This document shows positions 19,811 through 30,300 of a stretch of DNA of 64,000 nucleotides, piece by piece (position 1 is the stretch's first letter; the number at the start of each line of letters is the position of its first letter). Under the pieces are notes generated by a model, which saw nothing but the letters and a program-made list of their open reading frames with translations, had not been told where the DNA came from and searched no databases. The translations under genes and the position numbers were made by a program. This DNA comes from Streptomyces chromofuscus (GTDB taxonomy: Bacteria > Actinomycetota > Actinomycetes > Streptomycetales > Streptomycetaceae), in NCBI RefSeq assembly GCF_015160875.1, contig NZ_CP063374.1, positions 4,343,501 to 4,407,500 of the forward strand. The letters are read 5' to 3'.

Positions 19811-20610
19811 GCGGCGTCCGACGGGGCCTGCGCCGGGACCGGTGACGTCTGTGCCGGGGCGAGCCCCATCTCCGCGTCCCGCAGGAACTCCACCTCGCGG
19901 CGGAACAGCCGGAACCACATGAACACCACGAACCCGGCGAAGACGAACCACTCGCCGGTGTACCCCAGGTTCTGGAAGGCCTTCAGGTCGAGCCCGGTGT
20001 CCGGCGCCGCGCTCACCGGCACGGCCCGCATCCCGGAGTCGCCCTCGTTCAGGGTGACCCAGGCGTCGTAGACCTCGTACGGCACGAGGTTCACCAGCGA
20101 GGCCGCGCTGATCGCCGCGGTCTGGCCCGCGGGCAGTCCGCCGCGCGCGCTGACGCCGTTCTCGCCGGGGTTCTCGGAGGCCTGGAGCGCACCGGTGACG
20201 GTCACCTCGCCGCGGGGCGGCTCGGGCACCTTCACGGCGCCGGGCGCCCCGGGCAGCCAGCCCCGTACGACGGGCAGGGCCTTGCCGCCGTCGGTGTGCA
20301 GCAGGGTCAGCACGTAGGAGCCCCGCTCGCCGTCCAGCTCCCGGTCGGGCACGAGCAACTGCTCCCCGTAGCGCCCGCTGACCGTCGTCTGGTCGCCGGA
20401 GGTCTCCTTGTCCACCGGCAACAGCTCGGACAGCGGCCGGGCCACCGTCCTCTCGTCCGCGGCGGCCCGCTCCTCGGCGCTGCGGTGATCCTCGACGCGC
20501 GCCTCGAACCGGCTCAGCTGCCAGGACCCCATGAAGACGCAGAAGGGGATGGCGAGCAGCACGAAGAGGTTGATCCCCCACCATCGGGGCGTCAGCAGAA
20601 ACCGGTACAC
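19780..20610 (-). CDS. SURF1 family cytochrome oxidase biogenesis protein
   Basis: 276 aa. Two membrane helices bracket an outer domain: N-terminal LLTPRWWGINLFVLLAIPFCVFMGSWQLSRFEAR and C-terminal GYTGEWFVFAGFVVFMWFRLFRREVEFL. The loop has RPLSELLP, VSGRYGEQLLVPDRELDGERGSYVLTLL, LPVVRGWLPG and VTVTGALQ as in SURF1/Shy1. It assists assembly of the aa3 oxidase. GTG 20610 begins right after GGAGG (only 1 nt spacing), so the exact start is uncertain. The last ~30 bp overlap the convergent gene ending at 19810. Confidence 0.85.
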   Translation of the reverse strand: MYRFLLTPRWWGINLFVLLAIPFCVFMGSWQLSRFEARVEDHRSAEERAAADERTVARPLSELLPVDKETSGDQTTVSGRYGEQLLVPDRELDGERGSYVLTLLHTDGGKALPVVRGWLPGAPGAVKVPEPPRGEVTVTGALQASENPGENGVSARGGLPAGQTAAISAASLVNLVPYEVYDAWVTLNEGDSGMRAVPVSAAPDTGLDLKAFQNLGYTGEWFVFAGFVVFMWFRLFRREVEFLRDAEMGLAPAQTSPVPAQAPSDAAHDTDSTPVR

Positions 20611-20722
20611 GCCTCCAAAGGTACGGGGGGCGGGGGCAGGGGCGGGGCGCGGGGTCCCGAAGTTATCCACAGGCTGGGGACCTCGGCAGCGGAATGCGGG
20701 CGAGGGCAGGCAGTATGGGGTC

Positions 20723-22552
20723 ATGACTGAGAGCAACGGGTCCGCCTCGCCCGAGCGGCGCGAGGACATGCCGGACTGGGAGAAGCGCTTCCGGGCGCCG
20801 CGCGTGTCGCTGCCCGACTGGGCGGAGGACGCCCCCGACCGCTCCTTGTTCGTCTCGAACGCGACGGGGACGTACGAGCTGTACGCGTGGGACCGCGCGA
20901 CCGGTGAGCAGCGCCAGGCGACGAACCGGCCGAACGGCACCACGGACGGTGTGCTCTCCCCGGACGGCGAGTGGATCTGGTGGTTCGACGACAAGGACGG
21001 CGACGAGTTCGGCGTGTGGCGTCGGCAGGCCTTCGCGGGCGGCGAGGACGAGCTCGCCGTACCGGGGCTCGACCCGTCCTACCCGGCCGGGCTCGCGCTG
21101 GGGCGGGACGGGCGCACGGCGGTGGTGGGGCGCTCCACCGACGAGGACGGTACGACCATCCATCTCGCGCGCGTCGGCGAGGCGCCGGTGGAGATCTACC
21201 GGCACCGTGAGTCGGCGGGCGTGGGCGACCTCTCCCACGACGGGTCGCTGATCGCCGTCGAGCACACCGAGCACGGGGACGCCATGCACTCCGCGCTGCG
21301 CGTGCTGCGCCCCGACGGCACGCCGGTCGCCGAGCTGGACGACACCAAGGGCGGCACGGTCGAGCTCGGCCTGGAGGTGCTGGGCTTCGCGCCGGTCGAG
21401 AGGGACACGCGGCTGCTCATCGGGCACCAGCGGCGCGGCCGCTGGGAGCCGCTGGTGTGGGACGTCGCCACGGGCGAGGAGAGCGACCTGGCGCTGGACC
21501 TGCCGGGCGACGTGAGCGCCGAGTGGTATCCGGACGGCTCGGGACTGCTGATCGGGCACAGCCACGAGGCGCGCGGCGAGCTGTTCCGCTACGACCTGCG
21601 CACGCGCGAGCTGGTGAAGGTCCCGACGCCGACCGGCACGGTGTCGGGGGCGACGGCCCGCCCGGACGGCACCGTGGAGTACCTGTGGTCGTCGGCCGCC
21701 GAGCCGTCGTCCGTGCGCTCGACGGCCGGTGGCGTGGTGCTCGACCCTCCGGGCATGAAGTCGCCGGGTTCGGTCCCGGTGGAGGACGTGTGGGTGGAGG
21801 GGCCCGGGGGCCGGATCCACGCGCTGGTCCAGAAGCCGGTGGGGGCGAGCGGCCCGCTGCCGACCGTCTTCGACATCCACGGCGGACCCACCTGGCACGA
21901 CAGCGACTCCTTCGCGGCGGGCCCGGCGGCCTGGGTCGACCACGGGTACGCGGTCGTCCGGGTCAACTACCGCGGTTCGACGGGCTACGGACGGGCCTGG
22001 ACGGACGCGCTGAAGCACCGGGTCGGCCTGATCGAGCTGGAGGACATCGCGGCGGTCCGCGAGTGGGCCGTCGGCTCGGGGCTGGCGGACCCGGAGCGGC
22101 TGATCCTCACCGGCGGTTCCTGGGGCGGCTATCTCACCCTCCTCGGCCTCGGCACCCAGCCCGACGCGTGGACGCTGGGCATCGCCGCGGTCCCGGTGGC
22201 CGACTACGTCACCGCGTACCACGACGAGATGGAAGCCCTGAAGGCCATGGACCGCACGCTTCTCGGCGGCACCCCGGAGGAGGTCCCGGAGCGCTTCGCG
22301 GCGTCGTCGCCGCTGACGTACGTCGACCGGGTCAAGGCCCCGGTCTACATCTCCGCCGGCGTCAACGACCCGCGCTGTCCCATCCGCCAGATCGAGAACT
22401 ACGTCGGGCGCCTCGAGGAGCGCGGCGCGGTCCACGAGGTCTACCGCTACGACGCGGGGCACGGCTCCCTGGTCGTCGACGAGCGGATCAAGCAGGTACG
22501 GCTGGAGCTGGACTTCGCGGCGAGACACCTCAAGGGCGGCAGCCAGAGCTGA
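20723..22552 (+). CDS. S9-family (prolyl oligopeptidase-like) serine peptidase
   Basis: 609 aa. The N-terminal ~370 residues are a beta-propeller (SPDGEWIWWFDDKDGDEFGVWR, SHDGSLIAVEHTEHGD, WYPDGSGLLIGHSHE). Residues ~380-609 are an alpha/beta hydrolase with the triad Ser466 (GGSWGGY), Asp549 (GVNDPRCP) and His580 (GHGS), and the oxyanion region VNYRGSTGYG. It should cleave short peptides; no signal peptide is seen, so it is cytoplasmic. ATG 20723 lies 113 bp from the divergent SURF1 start. Confidence 0.93.
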   Translation: MTESNGSASPERREDMPDWEKRFRAPRVSLPDWAEDAPDRSLFVSNATGTYELYAWDRATGEQRQATNRPNGTTDGVLSPDGEWIWWFDDKDGDEFGVWRRQAFAGGEDELAVPGLDPSYPAGLALGRDGRTAVVGRSTDEDGTTIHLARVGEAPVEIYRHRESAGVGDLSHDGSLIAVEHTEHGDAMHSALRVLRPDGTPVAELDDTKGGTVELGLEVLGFAPVERDTRLLIGHQRRGRWEPLVWDVATGEESDLALDLPGDVSAEWYPDGSGLLIGHSHEARGELFRYDLRTRELVKVPTPTGTVSGATARPDGTVEYLWSSAAEPSSVRSTAGGVVLDPPGMKSPGSVPVEDVWVEGPGGRIHALVQKPVGASGPLPTVFDIHGGPTWHDSDSFAAGPAAWVDHGYAVVRVNYRGSTGYGRAWTDALKHRVGLIELEDIAAVREWAVGSGLADPERLILTGGSWGGYLTLLGLGTQPDAWTLGIAAVPVADYVTAYHDEMEALKAMDRTLLGGTPEEVPERFAASSPLTYVDRVKAPVYISAGVNDPRCPIRQIENYVGRLEERGAVHEVYRYDAGHGSLVVDERIKQVRLELDFAARHLKGGSQS

Positions 22553-22623
22553 CGGCTTTCCCGTCGCCGGGGTCCGGCAGTTCCCGCGCCGCGGGCTGCC
22601 GGGCCCCGACGGGGACTCGGTGA

Positions 22624-24603
22624 TCAGCTCCCGGTCCGCTCCCGCCGCCTGCGGCCGAGCAGTTCCGCGAGGCCGCGCCGGGTGGCCGCCAGCACCACCC
22701 GGTCCTCGGCGCGCAGCACGTACGTGGGCGGGAGGTCCCACACGAGGTCCGAGGCCGGCGCGGTCGCGCCTCGTCCCGCGGGCGCCGGACTCGTCGCCAG
22801 GTCCGGCCGGCGTTCCCCCGGGGCCGCCGTGTCCAGGGCCAGCACCCGCCAGGAGCCGGCACGGAAGGCGTCGGCCACCGTCTTGCCCTCCAGCTGCCGT
22901 ATCCCCCGCACCTCCACGGCCGCGAACAGCAGCACCCGCCGCTCCACGGGGATCGCCCCCAGCACCTGCCGCCCCATCATCGCCCCGGCGAACGAGGGCG
23001 CCGCGAGATGGGTGACGCTGCGGCTGCGGGTGTGCGCCAGTGGGTGCGCGGCGCGCAGGGTGCGGTAGACGGCGGCGGCGAAGTCGTCGTCGTAGAGCCG
23101 CAGGACGACGCGCAGGTCGGGCCGGACGGAGCGGGCGTAGAGGACGGCTTCCAGGTTGGTGGTGTCGACGCTGGTCAGCGCGAGCAGTGTGTGCGCGCGG
23201 TGGATCTTGGCGGCTTCCAGGACGCCCTCCTGGGTGACGTCCCCGAGGACCACCGGCACGCGCAGCCGCCGGGCCGTCGCCAGGCCGCGGGCGTCGGGAT
23301 CGGCCTCGACGCAGACCACCGGGATGTGCAGTTCCCGCAGCCGGGTCAGCACGCGCGTGCCGATCTTGCCCAGGCCCAGCAGGACGACGTGCCCGCCGAG
23401 CCCGCGCGGCGGCCTGCGCAGCGCGGAGGCGCTGCGGAAGGTGCCGAGGGCCTCCAGCACGGCGGCCAGCAGCACCGGCAGCAGCAGTAATCCGACGACG
23501 GCGGAGAGCAGTTGGAGGATCTGCCGGCCGAGGGACGCGCCGGTGGCCGGGTCGTCGATGCCGAGGATGTCGAGCAGCGTCAGGTAGGTCGCGTGCAGCG
23601 GGTGGTCGCCGGTGACGACGGTCAGCGCGATCGCGAGCGCGACCACGGCCGCCACCAGACCGGCGAGCGACCAGCGCAGCCGCCGGGAGAACAGCGAGGC
23701 GATCGGCGGTACGACACCGGTCGCGCGTCCGGTGGACCGGGAGGAGCCGGCGTACGACACCTGTTCCAGTACGACCGTGCCGCGCCCGGTGGCCGCCGCG
23801 ACCTCCTCCTCGTCCGGCAGCAGGCGCGGGCCGCGCTCCCCGCTGCCCTCCGACCCGTCGGCGCCTGCGGGATCGCTGCTCGTCGCCGACAGCAGCGCCA
23901 GCGTGCACAGCCCCGGATCGGCGACCTCACCCGGCGCCGGCGGCGTCCGCTCCACCGCGCGCAGCAGCAGCCCGTCGGTCTGCACGACCTTGCTGGTGCC
24001 GACGAGGGCGGTCGCGGCCAGCGCGGGCGCGGCGGTGTCGGCGTCGGACAGCACGGTCGTGGACGCGTCGAAGCCGCCGCCCGTGCCGTGCGGGTCGCCC
24101 GTCGCCAACGCGGCCGCCTGGTCCAGGAGTTCCTCGATGTGCTGGCCCAGCCGCCGGTTGTACAGGCGCAGGACGATCCGCAGCCGGGGGTTGAGGCGGC
24201 GGGCGGTGAGGGCGGCGCGGATGTTGGTCTCGTCGTCGTCGTACACGAGCGCCAGCGCGGTCGCCCGCTCCACGCCGGCGTCGGCGAGCACGGGCTCGGA
24301 CGGCTCGGCGGCCTCCACGAGCCGCACGGGGCCGGTGCTCTCGCCGTTCACCGGGGTGCCGTTGCCCGCGGCCCGGCCGGCCGCGGTCACCATGCGGTCC
24401 AGCAGCGCCGCCGACGCGGCCCGGGCCCGGCCGACGACCGGCTGGGGCACCCGGCGCTCGGAGGGCGGCACGACGAGGGTCACCTGCTCCTCGTACACAC
24501 CCCTGAGTTCGGCCGCGAGCCGGTGCGCGAGCCCGTCGTCGCCGCACACCACCATGGGCGCGGGCGCGCCGCCCGGCCGGCTCTGATTCGGAACGCTCGC
24601 CAC
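22624..24603 (-). CDS. double-RCK (TrkA-N) ion-channel-like membrane protein
   Basis: 659 aa. Two RCK/TrkA-N nucleotide-binding domains: one at the N-terminus (PMVVCGDDGLAHRLAAELRG, ALVYDDDETNIRAALTARRLNPRLRIVLRLYNRRL) and one after the membrane part (GGHVVLLGLGKIGTRVLTRLRELHIPVVCVEADPD, VVLGDVTQEGVLEAAKI). Between them lie at least two membrane helices (about 312-332 and 362-385) with a loop LTLLDILGIDDPATGA in the place of a pore loop. It resembles two-pore or Kch-like channel proteins but lacks a clear TVGYG filter. GTG 24603 is 112 bp from the divergent permease start. A decayed relative sits at 47995-48232. Confidence 0.85.
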   Translation of the reverse strand: MASVPNQSRPGGAPAPMVVCGDDGLAHRLAAELRGVYEEQVTLVVPPSERRVPQPVVGRARAASAALLDRMVTAAGRAAGNGTPVNGESTGPVRLVEAAEPSEPVLADAGVERATALALVYDDDETNIRAALTARRLNPRLRIVLRLYNRRLGQHIEELLDQAAALATGDPHGTGGGFDASTTVLSDADTAAPALAATALVGTSKVVQTDGLLLRAVERTPPAPGEVADPGLCTLALLSATSSDPAGADGSEGSGERGPRLLPDEEEVAAATGRGTVVLEQVSYAGSSRSTGRATGVVPPIASLFSRRLRWSLAGLVAAVVALAIALTVVTGDHPLHATYLTLLDILGIDDPATGASLGRQILQLLSAVVGLLLLPVLLAAVLEALGTFRSASALRRPPRGLGGHVVLLGLGKIGTRVLTRLRELHIPVVCVEADPDARGLATARRLRVPVVLGDVTQEGVLEAAKIHRAHTLLALTSVDTTNLEAVLYARSVRPDLRVVLRLYDDDFAAAVYRTLRAAHPLAHTRSRSVTHLAAPSFAGAMMGRQVLGAIPVERRVLLFAAVEVRGIRQLEGKTVADAFRAGSWRVLALDTAAPGERRPDLATSPAPAGRGATAPASDLVWDLPPTYVLRAEDRVVLAATRRGLAELLGRRRRERTGS

Positions 24604-24714
24604 GAGGGGAAAGACTGCCCCAACGAGACGGATGGTTCCAGCAACTGATTGAACGTCCGTTGCCTGTCGGCCGTATCGAAGGGAGCCGCACCCCGCGCAC
24701 CGAAGGACCCCACC

Positions 24715-25773
24715 GTGGCCGTCGCCGTCCCCGAGTCACCGCCCCCGAAGCCGCCCCCGGCCACCACCGCCCCCGCGCCCTCCGCGCCTTCCTCGCCCCC
24801 CTCGCCCTCCGGTGGGGACGACGGCTGGCACCTCAGCTCGCCTCTCGTCCTCACCGTCACCCTGCTCCTCCTGCTGCTCGCCCAGGCCCCGATCCGCCGT
24901 GCGCTGTCCGCGCCGGTGATGCAGGGCTGGACGACGGTGTTCGTCGCGGTGGTCGTGCAGGCGCTGCCCTTCCTGGTGCTCGGGGTGCTGCTGTCGGCGG
25001 CCGTCGCCGTGTTCGTACCGGCGTCCGTCTTCGCCCGTGCGCTGCCGGCCCGGCCCGCCGCTGCCGTACCCGTGGCGGGGCTGGCGGGAGCGGTGGTTCC
25101 CGGCTGCGAGTGCGCCTCGGTGCCGGTGGCGGGGGCGCTGATGCGCCGGGGAGTCACCCCGGCGGCGGCCCTGGCGTTCCTGCTGGCCGCGCCCGCGATC
25201 AACCCCATCGTGCTGACGGCGACGGCGGTCGCCTTCCCCGGGCGGCCGGAGTTGGTTGTGGCTCGTTTCGTCGCGAGCCTGGCCGTGGCGTGTGCGATGG
25301 GCTGGCTGTGGCAGCGGCTCGGCCGCACCGACTGGCTGCGTCCGCCGGCGCGTCCGTCGTACGAGGGGCGGGGCAGGGGAGCGGCGTTCTGGGGGTCGGT
25401 GCGGCACGACGTGCTGCACGCGGGCGGGTTCCTGGTGATCGGCGCGATGGCGGCCGCGACGCTGAAGGCGGTCGTGCCCGAGCAGTGGCTGCGCGCGGCG
25501 GCCGCCGACCCGGTGGTGGCGGTCCTGGCGCTGGCCGTGCTCGCCGTGCTGCTGTCGATCTGTTCGGAGGCGGACGCCTTCGTGGCGGCGTCGCTGACCC
25601 AGTTCTCGCCGACGGCCCTGCTGGCGTTCCTGGTGGTGGGGCCGATGGTCGACCTGAAGCTGTTCGCGATGCAGGCGGGCACGTTCGGCCGGGGCTTCGC
25701 CCTGCGCTTCGCGCCGGCGACCTTCGCCGTCGCCGTCGGCGTCTCCGCCCTGACCGGGGCGGTGCTGCTGTGA
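24715..25773 (+). CDS. permease (DUF318/UPF0718, YraQ-like)
   Basis: 352 aa, about eight membrane helices after a Pro/Ala-rich leader. Family landmarks: LPFLVLGVLLSAAVAVFVP, the repeated VPGCECASVPVAGALMRRG with two Cys, FLLAAPAINPIVLTATAVAF, and late ICSEADAFVAAS and GPMVDLKLFAM. The family is thought to move metals or small solutes; the substrate is unknown. GTG 24715 has AGGA 7 nt upstream. The stop overlaps the next gene by GTGA. A GCAAC-N13-GTTGC dyad at 24641-24663 lies in the divergent promoter region. Confidence 0.85.
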   Translation: MAVAVPESPPPKPPPATTAPAPSAPSSPPSPSGGDDGWHLSSPLVLTVTLLLLLLAQAPIRRALSAPVMQGWTTVFVAVVVQALPFLVLGVLLSAAVAVFVPASVFARALPARPAAAVPVAGLAGAVVPGCECASVPVAGALMRRGVTPAAALAFLLAAPAINPIVLTATAVAFPGRPELVVARFVASLAVACAMGWLWQRLGRTDWLRPPARPSYEGRGRGAAFWGSVRHDVLHAGGFLVIGAMAAATLKAVVPEQWLRAAAADPVVAVLALAVLAVLLSICSEADAFVAASLTQFSPTALLAFLVVGPMVDLKLFAMQAGTFGRGFALRFAPATFAVAVGVSALTGAVLL

Positions 25774-26468
25774 ACCGGCATGCGCAGGCGGCGGTGCTGT
25801 GCCTGCTGGGGGCGTCACTCACGCATGCGGGGGCGACCGATCTGTCGCTGCGCTACGTCAAGTCCGGGCTGCGGCCGTTGCTGCTGCTGGCCGGGGTGGT
25901 ACTGATCGCGGCGGCGGTGGCGACCGTCTGGTACGAGCGCCGGGGCGAGACGTCCGGGCGTCACGAACCCCGTGTCTCCTGGCTGCTGCTCCTGCCGGTC
26001 CTCGCGCTGGTCCTCATCGCCCCGCCCGCCCTCGGCTCCTACAGCGCGATGCGCACCGGTACGGCCCTGCAGCGGCCCCCGGCCTACGCCCCGCTGCCCG
26101 CCGGTGACCCCGTCCGCCTCGGCGTCGCCGACTACGCGAGCCGGGCGGCGTACGACGCCGGCCGCACCCTGCGCGACCGGCGGGTCAGCATCACGGGGTT
26201 CGTCGCGCTGGACCGTAGCGGCACCCCGTACCTGGTGCGGATGACCCTCAGCTGCTGCGCCGCCGACGCCCGGCCGGTGAAGGTCGGGCTGACCGGCCGG
26301 GTCCCGCCGGTGCTGCAACCGGACGGCTGGCTGGAGGTCACCGGCACCTACACCCCGCGGCGGACGCGGGACCCGGTGGGCGGCGGCCCGATCCCGTTCA
26401 TCGAGGTCACGGCCGCGCGGCCGGTGCCGGCGCCCGGCGACCCGTACGACGAGACCTGGAACGGCTGA
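25770..26468 (+). CDS. TIGR03943 family membrane protein
   Basis: 232 aa. Three N-terminal membrane helices (RHAQAAVLCLLGASLTHAG, LRPLLLLAGVVLIAAAVATVWY, SWLLLLPVLALVLIAPPALGSY) and an outer C-terminal domain with ITGFVALDRSGTPYLVRMTLSCCAADARPVKVGL and WLEVTGTYTP. The SCCAAD di-Cys is the family signature. This family nearly always follows a DUF318 permease, as here with GTGA overlap, so the two probably form one transporter or its accessory unit. GTG 25770. Confidence 0.87.
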   Translation: MNRHAQAAVLCLLGASLTHAGATDLSLRYVKSGLRPLLLLAGVVLIAAAVATVWYERRGETSGRHEPRVSWLLLLPVLALVLIAPPALGSYSAMRTGTALQRPPAYAPLPAGDPVRLGVADYASRAAYDAGRTLRDRRVSITGFVALDRSGTPYLVRMTLSCCAADARPVKVGLTGRVPPVLQPDGWLEVTGTYTPRRTRDPVGGGPIPFIEVTAARPVPAPGDPYDETWNG

Positions 26469-26890
26469 GCGGAGCGGGGCGATCCGGGCGCGCGCGGCGC
26501 ATATCGGGCCGTGCGGGGGAGCAGACACTGCACGATGACCGACGTGCTGGCCGACCAGGCCCGACCGGACGGGGCTCGGCGTCCCGCCCGCCGGGCGCCG
26601 GCGGAACGAGGCCGCACCGTCACGGAGGCCCGGTGGTTGGCCTCACCGTCCCCGGCGTGATCCTCCTCAACGGCCGGGAGGCGGCCGAAGGCTGTCCGTC
26701 CCAGGCCATCACGTTCACCGAGTAACGCGGCACGGCCCACCTGACGAGCCGTCCCCGCACGGACACGGCGGATCGCCCGGTCGTCCTCGGCGGCCATTCG
26801 CGCACGGACGCCGAGGCGCTCCCCTGACGTCCCATGACATCCGGTCGGCACCTCAGTAGGGTGCGAAAGCGGATGAAAGGGGTACCCATC
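26469..26890. other. gene-poor stretch with degenerate fragments
   Basis: No complete gene seen. Short stop-broken plus-strand stretches (about 26535-26660 and 26630-26725, the latter reading GVILLNGREAAEGCPSQAITF) look like remnants but match nothing I recognise. GC remains high. Confidence 0.4.
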
Positions 26891-27241
26891 GTGGCCGTCA
26901 ACATCGTCTACGCCGTCATGCCCGTCGCCGACTTCGAATCGGCGCGCGCCTGGTACGAACGCCTCTGGGGGCGCCCCGCCGACCGGGATCCTGTGGGCGG
27001 CCTCGCGGAATGGCAGATCAACGAGGGCGGCGCGATCCAGCTGCTCCACGAACCCGACCGCGCGGGAGCCGCCATGCTGACGCTGGCCGTCGACGACGTG
27101 GCGGCCGAGGTCCGGCTCGCGGCCGAACGGGGCCTGGACCTGGGGACCGTCCAGGACACCCCGGGGGGCTTCCGCACCGCCGCCGTCACCGACCCGGCCG
27201 GGAACGTCATCACCTTGGCGGAGGAGATCGGGCCGCGGTGA
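26891..27241 (+). CDS. VOC (glyoxalase/bleomycin resistance) family protein
   Basis: 116 aa, one VOC domain of two beta-alpha-beta-beta-beta modules: NIVYAVMPVADFESARAWYERLWGRPAD and MLTLAVDDVAAEVRLAAERGLDLG...GGFRTAAVTDPAGNVITLAEE. Metal ligands of glyoxalase type are not all present, so substrate and activity are open. GTG 26891 with AAGGGG about 8 nt upstream is preferred; an ATG at 26873 is the alternative. A stand-alone gene. Confidence 0.85.
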   Translation: MAVNIVYAVMPVADFESARAWYERLWGRPADRDPVGGLAEWQINEGGAIQLLHEPDRAGAAMLTLAVDDVAAEVRLAAERGLDLGTVQDTPGGFRTAAVTDPAGNVITLAEEIGPR

Positions 27242-27386
27242 GGCCCGCATCCGGAGTGCCGGAACGACGACGCCCGACCGCTGGCGACGGGGGATGCACC
27301 AGCGATCGGGCTGTGGCCAAGACTAACAAGGTGGATGGCGACGCGGGACCCGACTGATGTGGTGCGTCGAGGCGCTGTGACGCGGA

Positions 27387-30300
27387 TCACTGTCGGCAGG
27401 GCGGCTCGTAGGACAAGCGCGGCAGGTATTCGTGCCACCTCTCCGGCGTCAGCACGCCCCTGGTGGTCGAACAGATGTACTGCACTGCCTCGTTGACGTC
27501 CAGATCCCACAGCCGTACGGTGCCCGCGCCGCTCGACACCCCGAGCAGGCGGCTGTTGGGGCTGAAGGAGAGGAAGTTGCCGGTCTTGGCGTTGGGACTG
27601 AGCGACTGCCCGATGGGCGAGGCGGTGGACGGGCGGCCGACGTCCCACAGGCGAACCGTGTCGTCGTTGCCGCCGCTGGCCAGCGTGCGCCCGTCCCGGC
27701 GGAACGTCAGGGACATCACCGCCTCGGTGTGCCCGCTGAGGCCGGAACCCAGCCGGGCGGCCTTCAGCGGGTCGCCGACGCTCCACAGCGCCACCGTGTT
27801 GTCGTCGCTGCCGCTCGCCAGGGTCTGCCCGTCGGGGCTGTAGGCGAGGGCGTTGACCGGGCCGAGGTGGCCGCGCAGGGGGGTGCCGAGCCGCGTGGCG
27901 CGGCCCGGGTCGGAGACGTCCCACAGGCGGATGGTGGTGTCGGCGCTGCCGCTGGCGAGGACCCGGCCGTCGGGGCTGAAGACGAGGGTGTTGACGTAGC
28001 CCGTGTGGCCGGTCAGCGGTTCGCCCAGCCGCCGGGGCTGCGCCGGGTCGGCGATGTTCCACAGCTGGACGGTGCGGTCGTCGTAGGCGGTGGCGAGGGT
28101 GCGCCCGTCCGGGCCGTAGGCCAGCGCGTCGGGGCCGGCGTACCGGGTGCGCAGCTCCATGGGCGGGCCGTGGGCGACCGGCCGGGCCGGGTCGGTGACG
28201 TTCCACAGCCGCACCGAGCGGCTGCCGGCGAGCACCGCGAGGGTGCGCCCGTCGGGGGAGAACACCACCGACTTGACGTCACCCTCGGACGGCGGCAGCG
28301 GCGTGCCCAGCAGCACCGGCCGCTTGGGCCTGCGCACGTCCCACAGCCGGATGCGCTGGTCCCGCGCGGCCGTGGCGAGCACCCGCCCGTCCGGGCGGAA
28401 CGCCCCGATCCGGCCGACCATGTCCGAGGTCGGTATCGACCACAGCCGGACCTTGTTGTCGCCGGTGCCGGTGGCGAGCGTACGGCCGTCGGGGCTGAAG
28501 CCGAGCGCGTACATCTCGCCACTGCTGCCCGCGAGCGGCTCGCCCACCTGGGAGGGGAACGCCGGATTGCCGACGTTCCACAGGCTTGCCGTGCTGTCGG
28601 CGCTGGCGACGGCGAGCAGCGAGCCGCCCGGGCTGAACGCCACCGACCAGACCGGCCCGGTGTGCCCGGTGAGCGGCACGCCCAGCGGGGCCGCGTCCCG
28701 CACGTCGGCGACGTCCCAGAGCTGGACGGTGTCGTCGGCGCTGCCGCTGGCGAGGGTGCGGCCGTCCGGACTGAAGGCGACGGAGTGGACGAGGGCCCGG
28801 TGGCCGGTCAGCGCACCCCCGGCCGGCCGGGGGTGGCGCCGGTCGGCCATGTCCCACAACCGGACCGTGTTGTCGTCGCCTCCGCCGGCCAGGGTCCGCC
28901 CGTCGGGGCTGAAGGCGACCGAGCGCACGGCGGCCGTGTGGCCGGTGAGCGCGCCGAGCGGGCTCGGCCGGGCCGGGTCGGCCACGTCCCACAGCCGTAC
29001 GACGCGGTCCTCGGTCGCGGCGGCGAGGGTACGGCCGTCCGGGCTGAAGGCCAGCAGGTAGACCGTGCCGTCGTGGCCGGTCGACGGCGGGCCCAGCGGG
29101 CGTGGGCGACGGGGGTCGCGGACGTCCCACAGCCGGACCGTGCCGTCGTCGGAGGCGCTGGCCAGGGTCCGGCCGTCCGGGCTGAAGACGGCGGTGCTCA
29201 CCCAGCTCGTGTGGGCGGCCAGGGGCTTGCCGAGGGGCTCGGGGCGCCGTGGGTCCGCCACGTTCCACAGACGGACCGTACGGTCGTAGCTCGCGGTGGC
29301 CAGCAGGTGGCCGTCCGGGCTGAACGTGGTGAGGTAGACGGCACCGGTGTGGCCGAGCAGCGGGGTGGCCAGCGGGGCGTTGACGATCGACATCAGCCGG
29401 TTGTGCGTGCCCTCGTCGTCGGGGCGCAGGCGGTGGGCGACCAGGTCGAGCTGGGCGGACAGCGACGGGTCGGTGTACTGCACCCGGTCCGCCTCGGCGA
29501 GGACCTGCTCGAACACCGCGTCGTCCCGCTGCTGCCACGCGACCACCGCCGACCCGGCCGCCAGCATCGCCAGCGCGACCAGCGCCGCGACCGCGCCCCG
29601 GCTGATCCACACCGTGCGCCGGCGCAGCCGGACCGACGCGGCCAGGAAGTCGACGGCGCTGCGGGTCAGGAAGGTGTCACCGGCGGACTGCGCCCAGTCG
29701 CGGGCGTGTTCCAGCCGGGACCCCCGGTAGAGCAGGGACGTGTCGCGGTGGGTCGCCTCCCAGGCCCGGCTGTCCTCCTCCAGCCGCTGGCGCAGCAGGT
29801 TGCCGCCGCGGTCCTCGTCGATCCAGTCGCGCAGCCGGGGCCAGGCGTGCAGCAGCGCCTCGTGGGTGATCTCCACGGTCTCCGCGTCGAGCGTCACCAG
29901 CCGGGCGCGCGCGAGCGCTTCGAGCGACTCCTCCGTCTTGCCGGGGTCGTTCGACTCCTGCGCCAGTTGCCGCCGCGTCCCGCGCCGCCGGGTCGCCTGG
30001 GTGTCCTCGCCCAGCCGGACCAGGCGGAGCAGCAGCAGCCGCGCGGCCGTCCGCGCCGCGGGGTCCAGCCGGGACCAGGCCCGTTCGGCGGTCGCCGCGA
30101 CCGCTCCGTGGATGCCGCCCGCCGCGCGGTACCCGGCCAGCGTCAGCCGGCCCGCCTTGCGGCGCTGCCAGGTGGCGAGCAGGGCGTGCGACAGCAGCGG
30201 CAGCGCGCCCGCGTCGTGCGCCCCGCGCGGCCCGTCGGAGCTCACCTCACGGATAATCAGCTCCGCCAGTCCCGGTTCCAGCTCCAGGCCCACGGCCTTG

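Noticed and set aside
24604..24714. Zur box in the permease promoter
   Set aside because: No TGAAAATCATTTTCA-like site; only a short GCAAC/GTTGC dyad.
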